Shown: positions 52,921-62,407, counted from the stretch's first letter. The stretch is DNA of 64,000 nucleotides from Desulfomonile sp963700305 (GCA_963700305.1 CAVOXB010000026.1:248001-312000); one strand, 5' to 3'. Notes: generated by a model from the letters alone, not told the origin. Numbers and translations are program-made.

Positions 52921-53358
52921 TCACTTCCCTGAGAACTCCCGAATGATGGCATCCATCCGTCTTCGGTTAACTCCGAAATCATAATACCCCAGACGAGAAG
53001 CTGACCGAAAATGGATGAGCTTCGCTACATCGTCGAATTCGAATTCCACGTCGTCAACGAACGAGAAGATGGCCGAACGGACTTCCAGTTTCAGGTAATT
53101 GCCGCTATTCTCAACCACGGTCACGCGTGGAAAGGTCTGGACGATATTCAGGAGTCTTTGCCGGGCATTCTCCATAGAACCTTGGAATCGGATAGGATCA
53201 ATACTTCTAGGACCTTCTGGAGCCCGTGAGGAAACACAGTTCGGTTTATTCGAGCATGGAAGAGTAACTGATTTTGGGGACTCCGATCCCTCTGCCGAGG
53301 CACCGGCGACCATTATCACAACCAAGACAAAACCGAGCACTACAAGGGGAAGGGTCAC
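52921..53358 (-). CDS. DUF1499-family exported protein
   Basis: About 145 residues. Start GTG 53358 with GGGAGA six bases upstream gives VTLPLVVLGFVLVVIMVAGASAEG, a signal peptide or anchor; then LPCSNKPNCVSSRAPEGPRSIDPI (Cys pair of DUF1499) and VDDVEFEFDDVAKLIHFRSASRLGYYDFGVNRRRMDAI. The longer frame to 53742 has no homology. Function of DUF1499 is unknown. Confidence 0.8.
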   Translation of the reverse strand: MTLPLVVLGFVLVVIMVAGASAEGSESPKSVTLPCSNKPNCVSSRAPEGPRSIDPIRFQGSMENARQRLLNIVQTFPRVTVVENSGNYLKLEVRSAIFSFVDDVEFEFDDVAKLIHFRSASRLGYYDFGVNRRRMDAIIREFSGK

Positions 53359-53765
53359 AGTGCGTCTCCCTAAAAACCGGCTTCTGATCCCTAGATCGTA
53401 TGCGGCATTATTTTGACCAGGGAGGTTATCCAGGCCAAGCGCAGCAATCCTATCGTTCCGTTCACGGCTATGATAGCATGCGGCTAGGAAATACGACAGA
53501 CGCTTCGGTCGAGCAAGGGAGAGTATGAACACAGTTCCGCTCGATCCCTCGCCCTGATCAATCTCAGGAGATGAAGAGACCGTTTCTCGGTCCTGGGAGC
53601 TGGCGTGGTCGTGAAGGGAGCCAAATCTCTGCGCGGAGTCTGGTAAGGGAATCAGATGACGCCCCTTTACTCGCCCCCCCGTGGCTGATGATTCTGGAGG
53701 ATAATCAACTGCTCGGAATAAGGGGCTGCCAGGAGACCCCAAGGAAAACTCTAGGGAGGTAAATC
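53359..53765. other. Non-coding gap in the island
   Basis: No convincing ORF, repeat or RNA found. Confidence 0.5.
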
Positions 53766-54146
53766 ATGAATCTTGGCGACTACTTTGACAACACAAAGGG
53801 TTACGGTGTGCTGGCCACGGCAGATTCTTCCGGCAAGGTTGATGCCGCTGTGTATGCCAGACCACATTTTTTTGACGAAAACACTATCGCGTTCATCATG
53901 AGGGAACGGCTGACCTACGCGAACCTCCAGACCAACCCTCATGCTACCTACCTTTTCATCCAGTCCGGACCGGGATACTCGGGCAAGAGGCTGTACCTCA
54001 CCAAGCTGCGGGAAGAGACCAACGACGAGTTGATAGCCAGCATTTGCAGGCGTTGCGACTATTCCATGTTCACGGAGCAGCTCACACGGCACGTCGTGTT
54101 CTTCACCATCGACAAGGTCTTACCCCTGATCGGCAGTGGCAGTTGA
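53766..54146 (+). CDS. Pyridoxamine 5'-phosphate oxidase-family protein
   Basis: 126 residues, the small single-domain split-barrel type: GYGVLATADSSGKVDAAVYARPHFF then NLQTNPHATYLFIQSG and GKRLYLTKL. GGGAGGT lies seven bases before the ATG. Members bind FMN or F420 and reduce diverse substrates or heme; the exact role is unknown. A second member lies at 60527-60979. Confidence 0.78.
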   Translation: MNLGDYFDNTKGYGVLATADSSGKVDAAVYARPHFFDENTIAFIMRERLTYANLQTNPHATYLFIQSGPGYSGKRLYLTKLREETNDELIASICRRCDYSMFTEQLTRHVVFFTIDKVLPLIGSGS

Positions 54147-54259
54147 CGATAAAGCAAAAGACCCTGGAGCCTTTCATGGATTCTTGGCGGTGGTTCGTTT
54201 CGGGAACGTGACATCAGGGAAGGTCAAAACGGCTGACGTGAAAAAAGGCGGGGAGCGGT

Positions 54260-55891
54260 ATGGCACAATCCTATGATTACGACGTGATTGTGATAGGGGC
54301 CGGCATCGCGGGCATGGTGTCCGCGGTAACGGCCAATGGTCTGGGAAAACGTGTGGCGGTCGTTGAGAAACGGAAAGTGGGCGGGAACTGCACCAATTTC
54401 ACCTGTATCCCCAGCAAGACGCTCATTCGGTTGAGCCATACGAACCGTGAGATTTCCCGACTTGTCTCTCTCGGCCTGCTCTCGGGTGACGCCACAGCCG
54501 TGGACGGCCGCAACGTGATGGCTCACATACGGTCTGTGGTGAAAAGGGCCTATGAGAAGGATGTTCCAGAAACCTTTGAGCACATTGGAATCACGATGCT
54601 TTCCGGGGCCGCGGCGTTCATCGATCGACACCATATCGAGGTGAACGGCCAAACCATCTCGGCCTCAGCTTTCATCATAGCCGTCGGAACCCGTCCGCTT
54701 ATTCCACCTATTTCCGGGATCAGCGACATAGACTACCTGACGAACGAAACGCTCTACGAGCTGGACGACCTCCCGAAATCGCTCATCATCTTGGGTGGAG
54801 GCGTAGATGGTCTCGAGTATGGGTCAGCCTTCGGGCGGCTCGGCGTGGAAACCACCGTTGTGGAAATGGGATCAAGACTGCTCCCTGGAGCAGACCGAGA
54901 GCTGGTAAATCACTTGCTGCGGGCCTTACAAGCAGACGGAATCCGCTTGATGCCGGGGACGAAGGCATCGAGCTTGAGGAACAACCAAGGCAAGGTTGTC
55001 CTGGCTTATGAGCAGGGAAAGGGGGACCTCGGTGAGGTCCAGGCGGACCGGGTTCTCGTGGCTCTCGGGAGGAGGCCTGATCTTGAGGAGCTTGCCCTGG
55101 ACAAGGCAGGCGTCAATTGCAGTCCCCGAGGTATTATTGCAGACAAGACCCTCCGGACATCCGCTCCCAACATCTACGCCTGCGGGGACATCGTTGGTCC
55201 TGACCAGTTGGCCTCCATGGCCGAGTATCAAGGAATCGTCGCAGCAACTAACGCCATTCTCCCCATGAAACAAAAGGTCGACTACCGAAACAGCGTGTAC
55301 GTGATATTCACAGAGCCAACTTTGGCTTTCCTGGGACTTACGGAAGCACAAGCACACGCGAAGCATGGACACAAGCTCAAGGTGTACCGGTTTGATTACG
55401 CAAGCATGCGCCGGGCATTGATAGACGGAACCACAACAGGGTTGGCGAAATTCCTCTGCGATGGCAGGGGGCGGCTCATCGGAGCCCACATCCTGGGCGA
55501 AGCCGCGGCGGAAGTCATTCACGAGGCTCAAGTGATCAGGGCTTTGAAAAAGCCGCTTCAAAAGCTGAATCTTGTCACTCATGCGTACCCGACTTATGCC
55601 CAGGCTCTCGTGGGCCGAGCTAGCCAGTTGGCCTTTCTCGACAAGATGAGTAGCAATTTCTTTGTCAATACAGCGCTTCGTTTCTTCCCGGGATTGGAAA
55701 ACAAGCTGAATCTGGCAAGAGATCGGCTGGCCGAAAAGCATCCACAACGGGCAGAGAATAAGACGGCAAGCATACATGTGGTCGTCGAGACCGAGGCTAA
55801 GCCCTCCGAACAAATTCAGATGAAAGCGGTTTACCTGAATGAAATGGCCTGCGTCATCGATCTGCCGCGAAGACCTCATGGACCACGATGA
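54260..55891 (+). CDS. FAD/NAD disulfide oxidoreductase (dihydrolipoamide dehydrogenase/mercuric reductase type)
   Basis: 543 residues as read. FAD site VIVIGAGIAGMVSAV, redox pair in GGNCTNFTCIPSK (C-x4-C, ~43-48), NAD site IILGGGVDGLEYGSAFGRLG, FAD second motif NIYACGDIVGPDQLASMAEYQG. The C-terminal catalytic base motif is HAYPTYAQ instead of HPHPT, so the second His is Tyr: not classical Lpd. After ~residue 510 the ORF runs into a STAS-like start (NEMACVIDL) and ends by a frameshift near 55865; removing one C continues into the next ORF, giving one fused protein. Confidence 0.85.
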   Translation: MAQSYDYDVIVIGAGIAGMVSAVTANGLGKRVAVVEKRKVGGNCTNFTCIPSKTLIRLSHTNREISRLVSLGLLSGDATAVDGRNVMAHIRSVVKRAYEKDVPETFEHIGITMLSGAAAFIDRHHIEVNGQTISASAFIIAVGTRPLIPPISGISDIDYLTNETLYELDDLPKSLIILGGGVDGLEYGSAFGRLGVETTVVEMGSRLLPGADRELVNHLLRALQADGIRLMPGTKASSLRNNQGKVVLAYEQGKGDLGEVQADRVLVALGRRPDLEELALDKAGVNCSPRGIIADKTLRTSAPNIYACGDIVGPDQLASMAEYQGIVAATNAILPMKQKVDYRNSVYVIFTEPTLAFLGLTEAQAHAKHGHKLKVYRFDYASMRRALIDGTTTGLAKFLCDGRGRLIGAHILGEAAAEVIHEAQVIRALKKPLQKLNLVTHAYPTYAQALVGRASQLAFLDKMSSNFFVNTALRFFPGLENKLNLARDRLAEKHPQRAENKTASIHVVVETEAKPSEQIQMKAVYLNEMACVIDLPRRPHGPR

Positions 55892-56891
55892 GCGGCCCAT
55901 GGTAGCTGCTTATGCCTGGAATGGGTCTACGGATCCCAAACACGTAACTCTGAACTGTGCCCAGGTTCGCAGCATCAACGGCCTGGGCGCCAGTATGCTG
56001 GTGAAGCTATCGGCTCGCGCCAAAAACAATGGACAGCGACTTTCAGCGTTCGCAGTCAGCCAAGACCTTCGTCAAATTTTCAGGGTTACGGAGCTCGATC
56101 AGGCAATCCAGGTCCACGCGAGTGAAACTGATGCGCTCTCGGCTGCAGGTGTTTCGGGAGAGCAATCGTCGGTTCAAGATACGGAGGAATCCGGCGTCCT
56201 GGTGAATTTGACAAGCTGGGCCAAATCTGTTTCCGAGTTGTTTGTGCCCGAAATGCCCAAGGAAGCGAGAAATCTGAACGTAAATGGTCTGCGAGCCGTC
56301 GGTCCGGTCAATGGGTTCGGCCCGCTCTGCCAGAAGATTTTTCGTCTTCATATCGAGGATCCCACAGTATCACCTGAACAGGCGATTGAGGCGCTCAAGA
56401 AGAATTTCCCCAGCTTCCAGCCGTCTTTCAACCGCTTCTACCCTTCTCCTGGAGGCATCCAGGCGGGAGAGATAGTCCTCATCGATTCCTCAACCCCTGG
56501 GGGGCCAGTATCCACCGGTGTCATGATCCTCTATGCAGATGAGCGTTCATTCACGTTCAATACGCCGCAAGGACATCCGGAATGCGGATTCGTCAGTTTC
56601 AGCGCCCATGAAGGGAGTGAGGGCACGATCGTACAGATAGTGGGATTGGCCCGGGCAAGCGATCCGGTCTATGAGGCAGCGTTTCGATTGGTAGGATCCA
56701 AGATCCAAACGAGAATATGGACCCATGTGCTCACATCGCTTGCGGTGCATCTTGGAGTTCCTGCCGACATTACCTTTGAACAAGATTGCCTGGATACGAG
56801 CCTGCGGTGGTCCCAGATCGGAAATGTCTACTACAATGCCCAGATCCGAACGCTGATCCACGAACCCAAGAGATGGTTCCGGAAGAAGTGA
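55839..56891 (+). CDS. STAS-domain protein with C-terminal DUF1990-like region (likely continuation of the oxidoreductase)
   Basis: 350 residues as read. N-terminal STAS pattern HVTLNCAQVRSINGLGASMLVKLSARAKNNGQRLSAFAV (~35-75), with Ser/Gly at the usual phosphoacceptor site replaced by GLGAS. The C-terminal half (VSTGVMILYADERSFTFNTPQGHPECGFVSF, ASDPVYEAAFRLVGSKIQTRIW) resembles DUF1990-type SRPBCC proteins. A one-base insertion near 55865 separates it from the upstream ORF, whose frame carries the first STAS strand, so it may be a fusion or two overlapping genes. Confidence 0.65.
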   Translation: MKWPASSICREDLMDHDERPMVAAYAWNGSTDPKHVTLNCAQVRSINGLGASMLVKLSARAKNNGQRLSAFAVSQDLRQIFRVTELDQAIQVHASETDALSAAGVSGEQSSVQDTEESGVLVNLTSWAKSVSELFVPEMPKEARNLNVNGLRAVGPVNGFGPLCQKIFRLHIEDPTVSPEQAIEALKKNFPSFQPSFNRFYPSPGGIQAGEIVLIDSSTPGGPVSTGVMILYADERSFTFNTPQGHPECGFVSFSAHEGSEGTIVQIVGLARASDPVYEAAFRLVGSKIQTRIWTHVLTSLAVHLGVPADITFEQDCLDTSLRWSQIGNVYYNAQIRTLIHEPKRWFRKK

Positions 56892-56915
56892 GAGAAAGTC
56901 CCCGAGGTTAGCTGC

Positions 56916-58349
56916 ATGCCGTCTCGATTAGAATACGATGCCGTGGTTGTGGGCTCTGGTCCCAATGGCTTGGCAGCGGCAATAACCATCGCGCAGGCAG
57001 GGCGGTCCGTCCTTCTCCTTGAGGCCAAGGGAACCATCGGTGGCGGAACGCGGACGGAAGAACTTACGCTGCCCGGTTTTCGCCATGACGTATGCTCGGC
57101 TATACATCCTCTTGCGCTGACTTCACCGTTCTTCCGCTCACTCGATCTTGAAGCCCAGCGGCCTTGAGTGGGTCCATCCACCGGTCCCCCTGGCGCACCC
57201 TTTGGATGACGGATCTGCCGTGCTTCTCGAAAGATCGCTGGAAGCAACAGCAGAAGGCCTCGGTCAGGACGCGGACCGCTATCGTCGACTCATCGGCCCT
57301 GCCGTTCGGGAATGGGACGAGCTTATCCCCGAGCTGCTCAAACCTCTTGGCATTCCCCGCAATCCATTCCCGCTTCTTCGGTTTCGGCCCCCGTGCCATG
57401 CGGTCCGCGGTGGGCTTGGCGCGGTCTTGGTTCAAAGGAGGCAGGGCTCAAGCCCTTTTTGCAGGAAATTCCGCTCACGCGATCTTTCCCTTGCAGCACC
57501 CTTCCAGCGCGGGTTTCGGGCTCATGCTTTCCATGTCGGCCCATGCCGTTGGATGGCCAATCGCCCGTGGTGGTTCGCAGGCAATTGCAGACGCTCTTGC
57601 CTCGTACCTCCTGTCTCTGGGGGGAACGATCAAAGTTGGCGCACCGGTCTCGTCCATGACTGATCTGCCCACGGCGCGGGCTGTTCTTTTCGACGTTACA
57701 CCGAGGCAACTGGCTCGGATCGCAGGCTCAATAATTCCTTCCGATTATCTGGAGCGGCTCCAGAGACACCGCTACGGCTCAGGGGTCTTCAAGGTCGATT
57801 GGGCGCTAGATGGTCCAATTCCATGGAGAGATCCCCGTTGCTCGCAGGCAGGGACGCTCCACCTCGGTGGAACTCTTGAGGAAATCGCCGCTGCCGAACT
57901 GGATGTCTGGCGGGGAGTTCTTCCCGAAAAGCCATTCGTGCTCCTGTCACAACCCAGCCTTTTCGATTCGAGCCGCGCGCCCGAACGGGCTTCACACGGC
58001 CTGGGGATATTGCCATGTTCCCAATGGGTGCGCGGTCGACATGACCCAGCGAATTGAAGAACAGGTGGAGCGCTTTGCCCCTGGATTCAAAAGCCTAGTG
58101 CTGGCGAGACACACCATGTCGCCGTCCGAGATGGAGGCATACAACCCCAACTACATCGGCGGAGACATTGCAGGTGGTGTGCAGAGTTTCTGGGAGCTGT
58201 TTGTCCGGCCTTTGGGACGCTGGAGTGCATATTCCACTCCGGTAAAGGGCCTTTACATTTGCTCCTCATCAATGCCCCCCGGTGGCGGAGTACATGGAAT
58301 GTGCGGACACCTTGCAGCAAAGCTGGCTCTCAAGGACGTGCTCTCTTGA
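56916..58349 (+). CDS. Phytoene desaturase-like FAD oxidoreductase (three frameshifts)
   Basis: Corrected length about 476 residues. FAD-binding VVVGSGPNGLAAAITIAQAG and LEAKGTIGGGTRTEE, then HPLDDGSAVLLERSLE, AMRSAVGLARSWFKGG, SAHAVGWPIARGGSQAIADALASYL and the C-terminal GLYICSSSMPPGGGVHGMCGHLAA, as in the CrtI-like NAD(P)/FAD oxidoreductases. Extra single bases near 57150, 57391 (TTT) and 57980 split it into four overlapping frames. Three lesions could be real decay, but each is a lone insertion and every downstream block is conserved. Substrate unknown. Confidence 0.8.
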
Positions 58350-58364
58350 TCTGGAGCCTTACGG

Positions 58365-60530
58365 TCACCCGATGATTACGATGCCGAGGAAGCCATCAAC
58401 GGTGACCGTGTCGCCAGTACGGATGACTTCGGTAGCTGCGGGAACTCCGGTTACGCATGGGATTCCGTACTCCCGGGCAATAATTGCCCCGTGAATGAGC
58501 ATGCCTCCTCGACGTTCGACGATTCCTGCGGCAAGCGGCACCACGAAAGTCATGTTCGGGTCGATCGCGTCGCATACCAGAATCTCTCGTGCACGGAACT
58601 CGAACAGATCTGCCGGCTGGCGGATTACTCTTGCTTTACCGGTGGCCAAGCCCGCGCCCGCGGGCTGCCCAACGACCTGTCGTGCCTGAGTGTTGAATAT
58701 CGGATCATGAGAGGCAATCAGTAACGGTTGGAGATGTTGGGACAAGGGGTCGGAATCTTCCCGGCATGGCAACGCTACGGCCACCCCTTGGCCGCCGCAT
58801 AGACGTTCTGGCTCCAGGATTCCGCGACGGCGTGCATCTTCTCCTGCATCGACAGCTCTACGCCTGATTTTCTCTACATAAATGTTGTCGTCGTCCCTCA
58901 AGCGATAACTTGCACGGGCCAGGTCGAGAAGGGTTGAGGCGTAATCCTTCCTATGATCCGGGAAAGAAGCGAAGAATCGGGAAGCAAGACCCTCCGCTGT
59001 CTTGGCCTCCAGGGGTTGGCCTTCGGGACCCATTTCAATGTAGCTCCGCATCAGGGTCGCCATCTGGCTCGAATCGTTGAAGAGAGTCACTGAACCCCAG
59101 GACAGGTCACCAAATGCATCTCGGAATTCTCGTATGACCTTCAGAACACTCTCGCCGCATTCGTCAACATGGTCATGGTACAAACACTGGAGTGATTCAG
59201 GGTCTTCCTGCAGCATCAAAGCAAGCTCCTGGAGCATGGTATTTCGTTTGATGCTCAGAATGTCCCTTGCACCGAGAAGGTCCATGAACTCGAAGGGATC
59301 ATCCGGACGCACTTGATCGTTATAGACCTCGGCGAATAGGCGCATGCCATGTGCGAATGGAATACACTTTTCCTTATACGTTTGCTCCCAGTAATCGAGG
59401 ATACCCTTCCGCCGCTCAATCTCATGCGTCAGGTCTTCGTCTGATAGGATCGCGAGGTCCATAGCTGCCAACTCGGACGCGTCCCTTTGCATCGCAGGAA
59501 GCAACGTGCTCTCCATCTCCTTTCTCAGCTCCAACAGGTTTTCATAAGTCCTCCGAAGCGTTAAATACCACCGGCGTTCGTCTCCAGGAATGGCTTCGCC
59601 GGAAGTGATGGGCCGCGACTGGAGGGCAAAGAGAGTGTTCCCTCGATATGTCCATTCCACATCCTGAGGGGATCCAAACAGGTTCTCTGTGCGACGAGAA
59701 AGATCGAACACCTCCATCACTTGGTTTTGATCGAGGGGCGGGGTGATGATTGCCGCGGGAGCCGAGGATTGACCCTGCTCTTCCTCACCAGTCGATCCGA
59801 TTTCTCCCGGAACGCGGAACGAAATGATCTTGCCCGTGTTCCTATTGACAATCCAGCGGTGAGGCTCAACCGCACCGTCAACTAGGTCTTGATTCAATCC
59901 ATGAACTGCCTCTAAAACAGCCTGATCCGGATCTGTTGGACTCATGCCGAAGACAACTCCTGAACTCTCCCCGTCTATCATTTCCTGAATGACGACGGCC
60001 ATGGAACTGTTGCGGGGATCCAGTTTCAGTTCCTGCCGATAGAGGAGCGCCCTGTCTGAGAATAGCGATGCCCACACAAGACGAACATGGTCCAAAATGC
60101 CTTCGATGCCGGACACATGGAGGTACGACTCGTGAAGGCCGGCAAACGAGATCCGGGAGGAGTCTTCTCCGGGAGCCGAAGATCTTACAGCAACAGAACT
60201 ATCAGTGAAAACCGCCTCGATTAGCTCAACGAGCGTTCGTTGGAGTTCCAAGGGAATGGGTGTGGTGAGAAAAAGGTTCCGTAATCGAAGGGAGCTATCC
60301 CACAGCTCTTCCCATCGCATCTCGCTGAAAGCCTTGCGCTCAATCTCCAGGAGAATCTTATCGCTCAAACCCGTGCGGGTCACGAAGCTTCGATACGCTT
60401 CGGTGGTCACGCAGATCGCACAGGGAACCCTGATTCCGGCTTTGTACATCTTGGCCAGGGACGCCGCCTTTCCTCCGACAAGAAAGGTCTCGGCGCCGGC
60501 CAGTTGATCGAGTGAGAGCACAAGGGTCAT
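58365..60530 (-). CDS. PEP/pyruvate-binding and PEP-utilising mobile-domain protein (Rph-like)
   Basis: 721 residues. N-terminal ATP-grasp of pyruvate-phosphate dikinase type (VGGKAASLAKMYKAGIRVPCAICV, SVAVRSSAPGEDSSRISFAGLHESYLHV, SMAVVIQEMIDGESSGVVF, VEWTYRGNTLFALQSRP), a long middle helical domain, and a C-terminal swivelling domain with catalytic His in GGMLIHGAIIAREYGIPCVTG (~690). It lacks the TIM-barrel of PpsA, so the order matches rifampicin phosphotransferases or orphan PEP-synthase-like kinases; the acceptor is unknown. ATGA overlap with the upstream gene. Confidence 0.82.
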   Translation of the reverse strand: MTLVLSLDQLAGAETFLVGGKAASLAKMYKAGIRVPCAICVTTEAYRSFVTRTGLSDKILLEIERKAFSEMRWEELWDSSLRLRNLFLTTPIPLELQRTLVELIEAVFTDSSVAVRSSAPGEDSSRISFAGLHESYLHVSGIEGILDHVRLVWASLFSDRALLYRQELKLDPRNSSMAVVIQEMIDGESSGVVFGMSPTDPDQAVLEAVHGLNQDLVDGAVEPHRWIVNRNTGKIISFRVPGEIGSTGEEEQGQSSAPAAIITPPLDQNQVMEVFDLSRRTENLFGSPQDVEWTYRGNTLFALQSRPITSGEAIPGDERRWYLTLRRTYENLLELRKEMESTLLPAMQRDASELAAMDLAILSDEDLTHEIERRKGILDYWEQTYKEKCIPFAHGMRLFAEVYNDQVRPDDPFEFMDLLGARDILSIKRNTMLQELALMLQEDPESLQCLYHDHVDECGESVLKVIREFRDAFGDLSWGSVTLFNDSSQMATLMRSYIEMGPEGQPLEAKTAEGLASRFFASFPDHRKDYASTLLDLARASYRLRDDDNIYVEKIRRRAVDAGEDARRRGILEPERLCGGQGVAVALPCREDSDPLSQHLQPLLIASHDPIFNTQARQVVGQPAGAGLATGKARVIRQPADLFEFRAREILVCDAIDPNMTFVVPLAAGIVERRGGMLIHGAIIAREYGIPCVTGVPAATEVIRTGDTVTVDGFLGIVIIG

Positions 60531-60979
60531 GATTTTGGATTCAGTATGGTCACGTTCTGAAAACGGCTGACGAGGATGTAGGATTCTACGTCAACCATGA
60601 TCAAGGCTGTCGACGGGGAGGACAAGAACTCCTTCATATGAAGTTGCTTTTCGAGATAGACCCGATCCAGTTGATCCCTAAGCGACCCGGAGACTTCGCA
60701 TGCGGTCCCGAGGACCGTCACGGCCACCGCCTCGCGGATGTCCGCTACCTCGTTAGACCGGTTGTCTACAAGCAATGCCACGCCCGACTTGGACGCAATG
60801 TTCCCGTACTTTCTCGTAGCCCTCGTGGTGGCAAAAAGGATCGTTCGGAGGTCGCTGGTCTCAGCGAACGCCACCAGGTTCATATACGGGTGATCTTTTT
60901 CCTGGGTCGACAGGGCGGCGAATCTTTGCGACGCTAGGAGAGTTCTCACGTCCGTTTCGAGTTTGATTGCTTCGTTCAC
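60527..60979 (-). CDS. Pyridoxamine 5'-phosphate oxidase-family protein
   Basis: About 150 residues from GTG 60979, with AAGGAGG ten bases before; the frame continues to 61096 but without homology. Split-barrel pattern LASQRFAALSTQEKDHPYMNLVAFAETSDLRTILFATTRATRKYGNI then VALLVDNRS. It overlaps the PEP-binding gene by four bases, so the two are translationally coupled. Cofactor (FMN or heme) not determinable. Confidence 0.8.
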   Translation of the reverse strand: MNEAIKLETDVRTLLASQRFAALSTQEKDHPYMNLVAFAETSDLRTILFATTRATRKYGNIASKSGVALLVDNRSNEVADIREAVAVTVLGTACEVSGSLRDQLDRVYLEKQLHMKEFLSSPSTALIMVDVESYILVSRFQNVTILNPKS

Positions 60980-61108
60980 GATTGCCGGGCCTCCTTGCAG
61001 AAACGACGGGCGTATTGCCCGAAAGATCAAAGATGCACATGATTGTCGAGGGCTTTCCCCTGCTCTCTGAGCGCTCACGGAGTTCGCTTCTTGCAAAACT
61101 CCGGTGGA

Positions 61109-61543
61109 CTACAGACTGCCGGCTTCATGTTTGCTCAGGGCGGAACGTGCGTGGATCAATTTTCGGAACTTCTCAGCGAGCTTGGCTAAATCACCCTTGG
61201 AGAGCTCCTTCAGCATGTCGCCCTCAAGTTCGGCCACCTCAAGCCTCGAGTAATAGTCAAGGGTTTCTTTAAGATGTGCCAGCACGATCTTTCCGGTCAG
61301 CAAGGGGTGGTTGTTCGTCACGTTCGCATCCGGGAACTGCAGCCCGTGCTCCAGTTCAACTTCCAGGCCACGGCAGAACTCATCTGCAGTGATTTGAGTC
61401 GCCTCCGCTCCGACGGCGGCCTGAATGATTTGTGCCTCTTCAACCGGGACATTGGCATCTGTAAGCGATGTCCAGTCCCGAATGCCGAGCTCTCGGCACA
61501 CGCGCCGTACTTCCTCGGTCGTAATATACTGTGGCAGTTTCAT
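61109..61543 (-). CDS. DUF5661-family protein
   Basis: 144 residues. FCRGLEVELEHGLQFPDANVTNNHPLLTGKIVLAHLKETLDYYSRLEVAELEG contains the conserved ELEHG...TGKI..AHL.E..DYY.RL pattern of this family. AGGAGG precedes the ATG. Function unknown; the His-rich conserved core hints at metal binding. Confidence 0.7.
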   Translation of the reverse strand: MKLPQYITTEEVRRVCRELGIRDWTSLTDANVPVEEAQIIQAAVGAEATQITADEFCRGLEVELEHGLQFPDANVTNNHPLLTGKIVLAHLKETLDYYSRLEVAELEGDMLKELSKGDLAKLAEKFRKLIHARSALSKHEAGSL

Positions 61544-61597
61544 GCGATCCTCCTCTCGTGAATCGAGCCGAACAGCTCTGAAAGGGTTGGCTGTTGG

Positions 61598-62068
61598 TCA
61601 GTCTGACTTGCCCAAAACTTTCTTGGCCTCCGGAACCGTATTTTCCGGCTTGATTTTATACCAGGCTCCTATGATTTTGCCAGCCTTATCGATGAGAAAA
61701 GATGACCGTACGATACCCATGAAGGATTTTCCGTACATTTTCTTTTCACCCCAGGCGCCGTACAGTTCCGCCACCTTGTGATCGGGGTCCGAAAGGAGAG
61801 GGAAAGACAAGGAATTCTTCGTGTCGAACTTCTTCTGTATATCCACTCCGTCGGGGCTTACACCCAACGCTACAACTCCCAGTTCATGAAGATCGTTCAG
61901 CGCATCACGTACGCTGCTGGCCTGCTTCGTTCATCCCGATGTGTTCGCTTTGGGATAGAAGTATAAGAGCACCTTTTTCCCGCTGAAATCAGAGAGTTTC
62001 ACTTCTTTACCGTCTTGGTCCAACAAGCTGAAAGAAGGTGCTTGATCGCCTTTCTTGAGTGTTGCCAT
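61598..62068 (-). CDS. BCP-type peroxiredoxin, candidate selenoprotein (Sec at codon 46)
   Basis: From ATG 62068 (AAGGAG nine bases before) the frame reads to YFYPKANTSG, then TGA (61933-61931), then TKQASSVRDALNDLHELGVVALGVSPD and the rest, 156 residues, exactly BCP length. TGA replaces the peroxidatic Cys of the usual GCT. The +5 resolving Cys is also absent, and the whole protein has no Cys, so Sec would be its only redox centre. A 7-bp stem-loop follows. An ATG-only reading would begin at 61867 and be catalytically empty. It reduces peroxides; the reductant is unknown. Confidence 0.85.
61898..61916 (-). promoter_or_regulatory. Candidate SECIS stem-loop for the peroxiredoxin
   Basis: Positions +15 to +33 after the UGA: CAGCGUA pairs with UGCGCUG over loop CGUGA (+22 to +26), G in the second loop position. 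7-bp stem with one G-U; distance and loop fit bacterial SECIS rules. Confidence 0.65.
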
Positions 62069-62248
62069 CTTTGAGTGCTCCTTGTTCTAACAACAGGCAT
62101 GGGCCTAGTCCTGACATAGGACGTTAGTGTATGCCACTTGTTATGAAATTCTCAATACTCTTTGGTGTATGACACAGAGAACTCTGCAGGAATTGGTCGG
62201 GTATATTAAGGACAGGGCCATCGCTTCTTGCTAACAAAGGAAAGAAAC

Positions 62249-62407
62249 TCAATTCCTGAACAGATCCTTGATGCTCTGCGGCAACTGACTGTCGTCGATC
62301 TGCTCTATCTCCGAAGCTTTTCTGAAGGCATCGCTAGGGGTTTCGTCGACCTGCCGCTCCGGATCACCTTCCTCTGAGAGTTTGTCCTCTGTTTCGTCTT
62401 GCTTCAT
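62249..62407 (-). CDS. 52-residue acidic small protein
   Basis: Starts MKQDETEDKLSEEGDPERQV and ends SIKDLFRN. The GGGGGA six bases before ATG 62407 is a good ribosome-binding site. Very acidic, no hydrophobic segment, probably cytosolic. No family recognised; it lies among other small island genes on the same strand. Confidence 0.55.
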   Translation of the reverse strand: MKQDETEDKLSEEGDPERQVDETPSDAFRKASEIEQIDDSQLPQSIKDLFRN

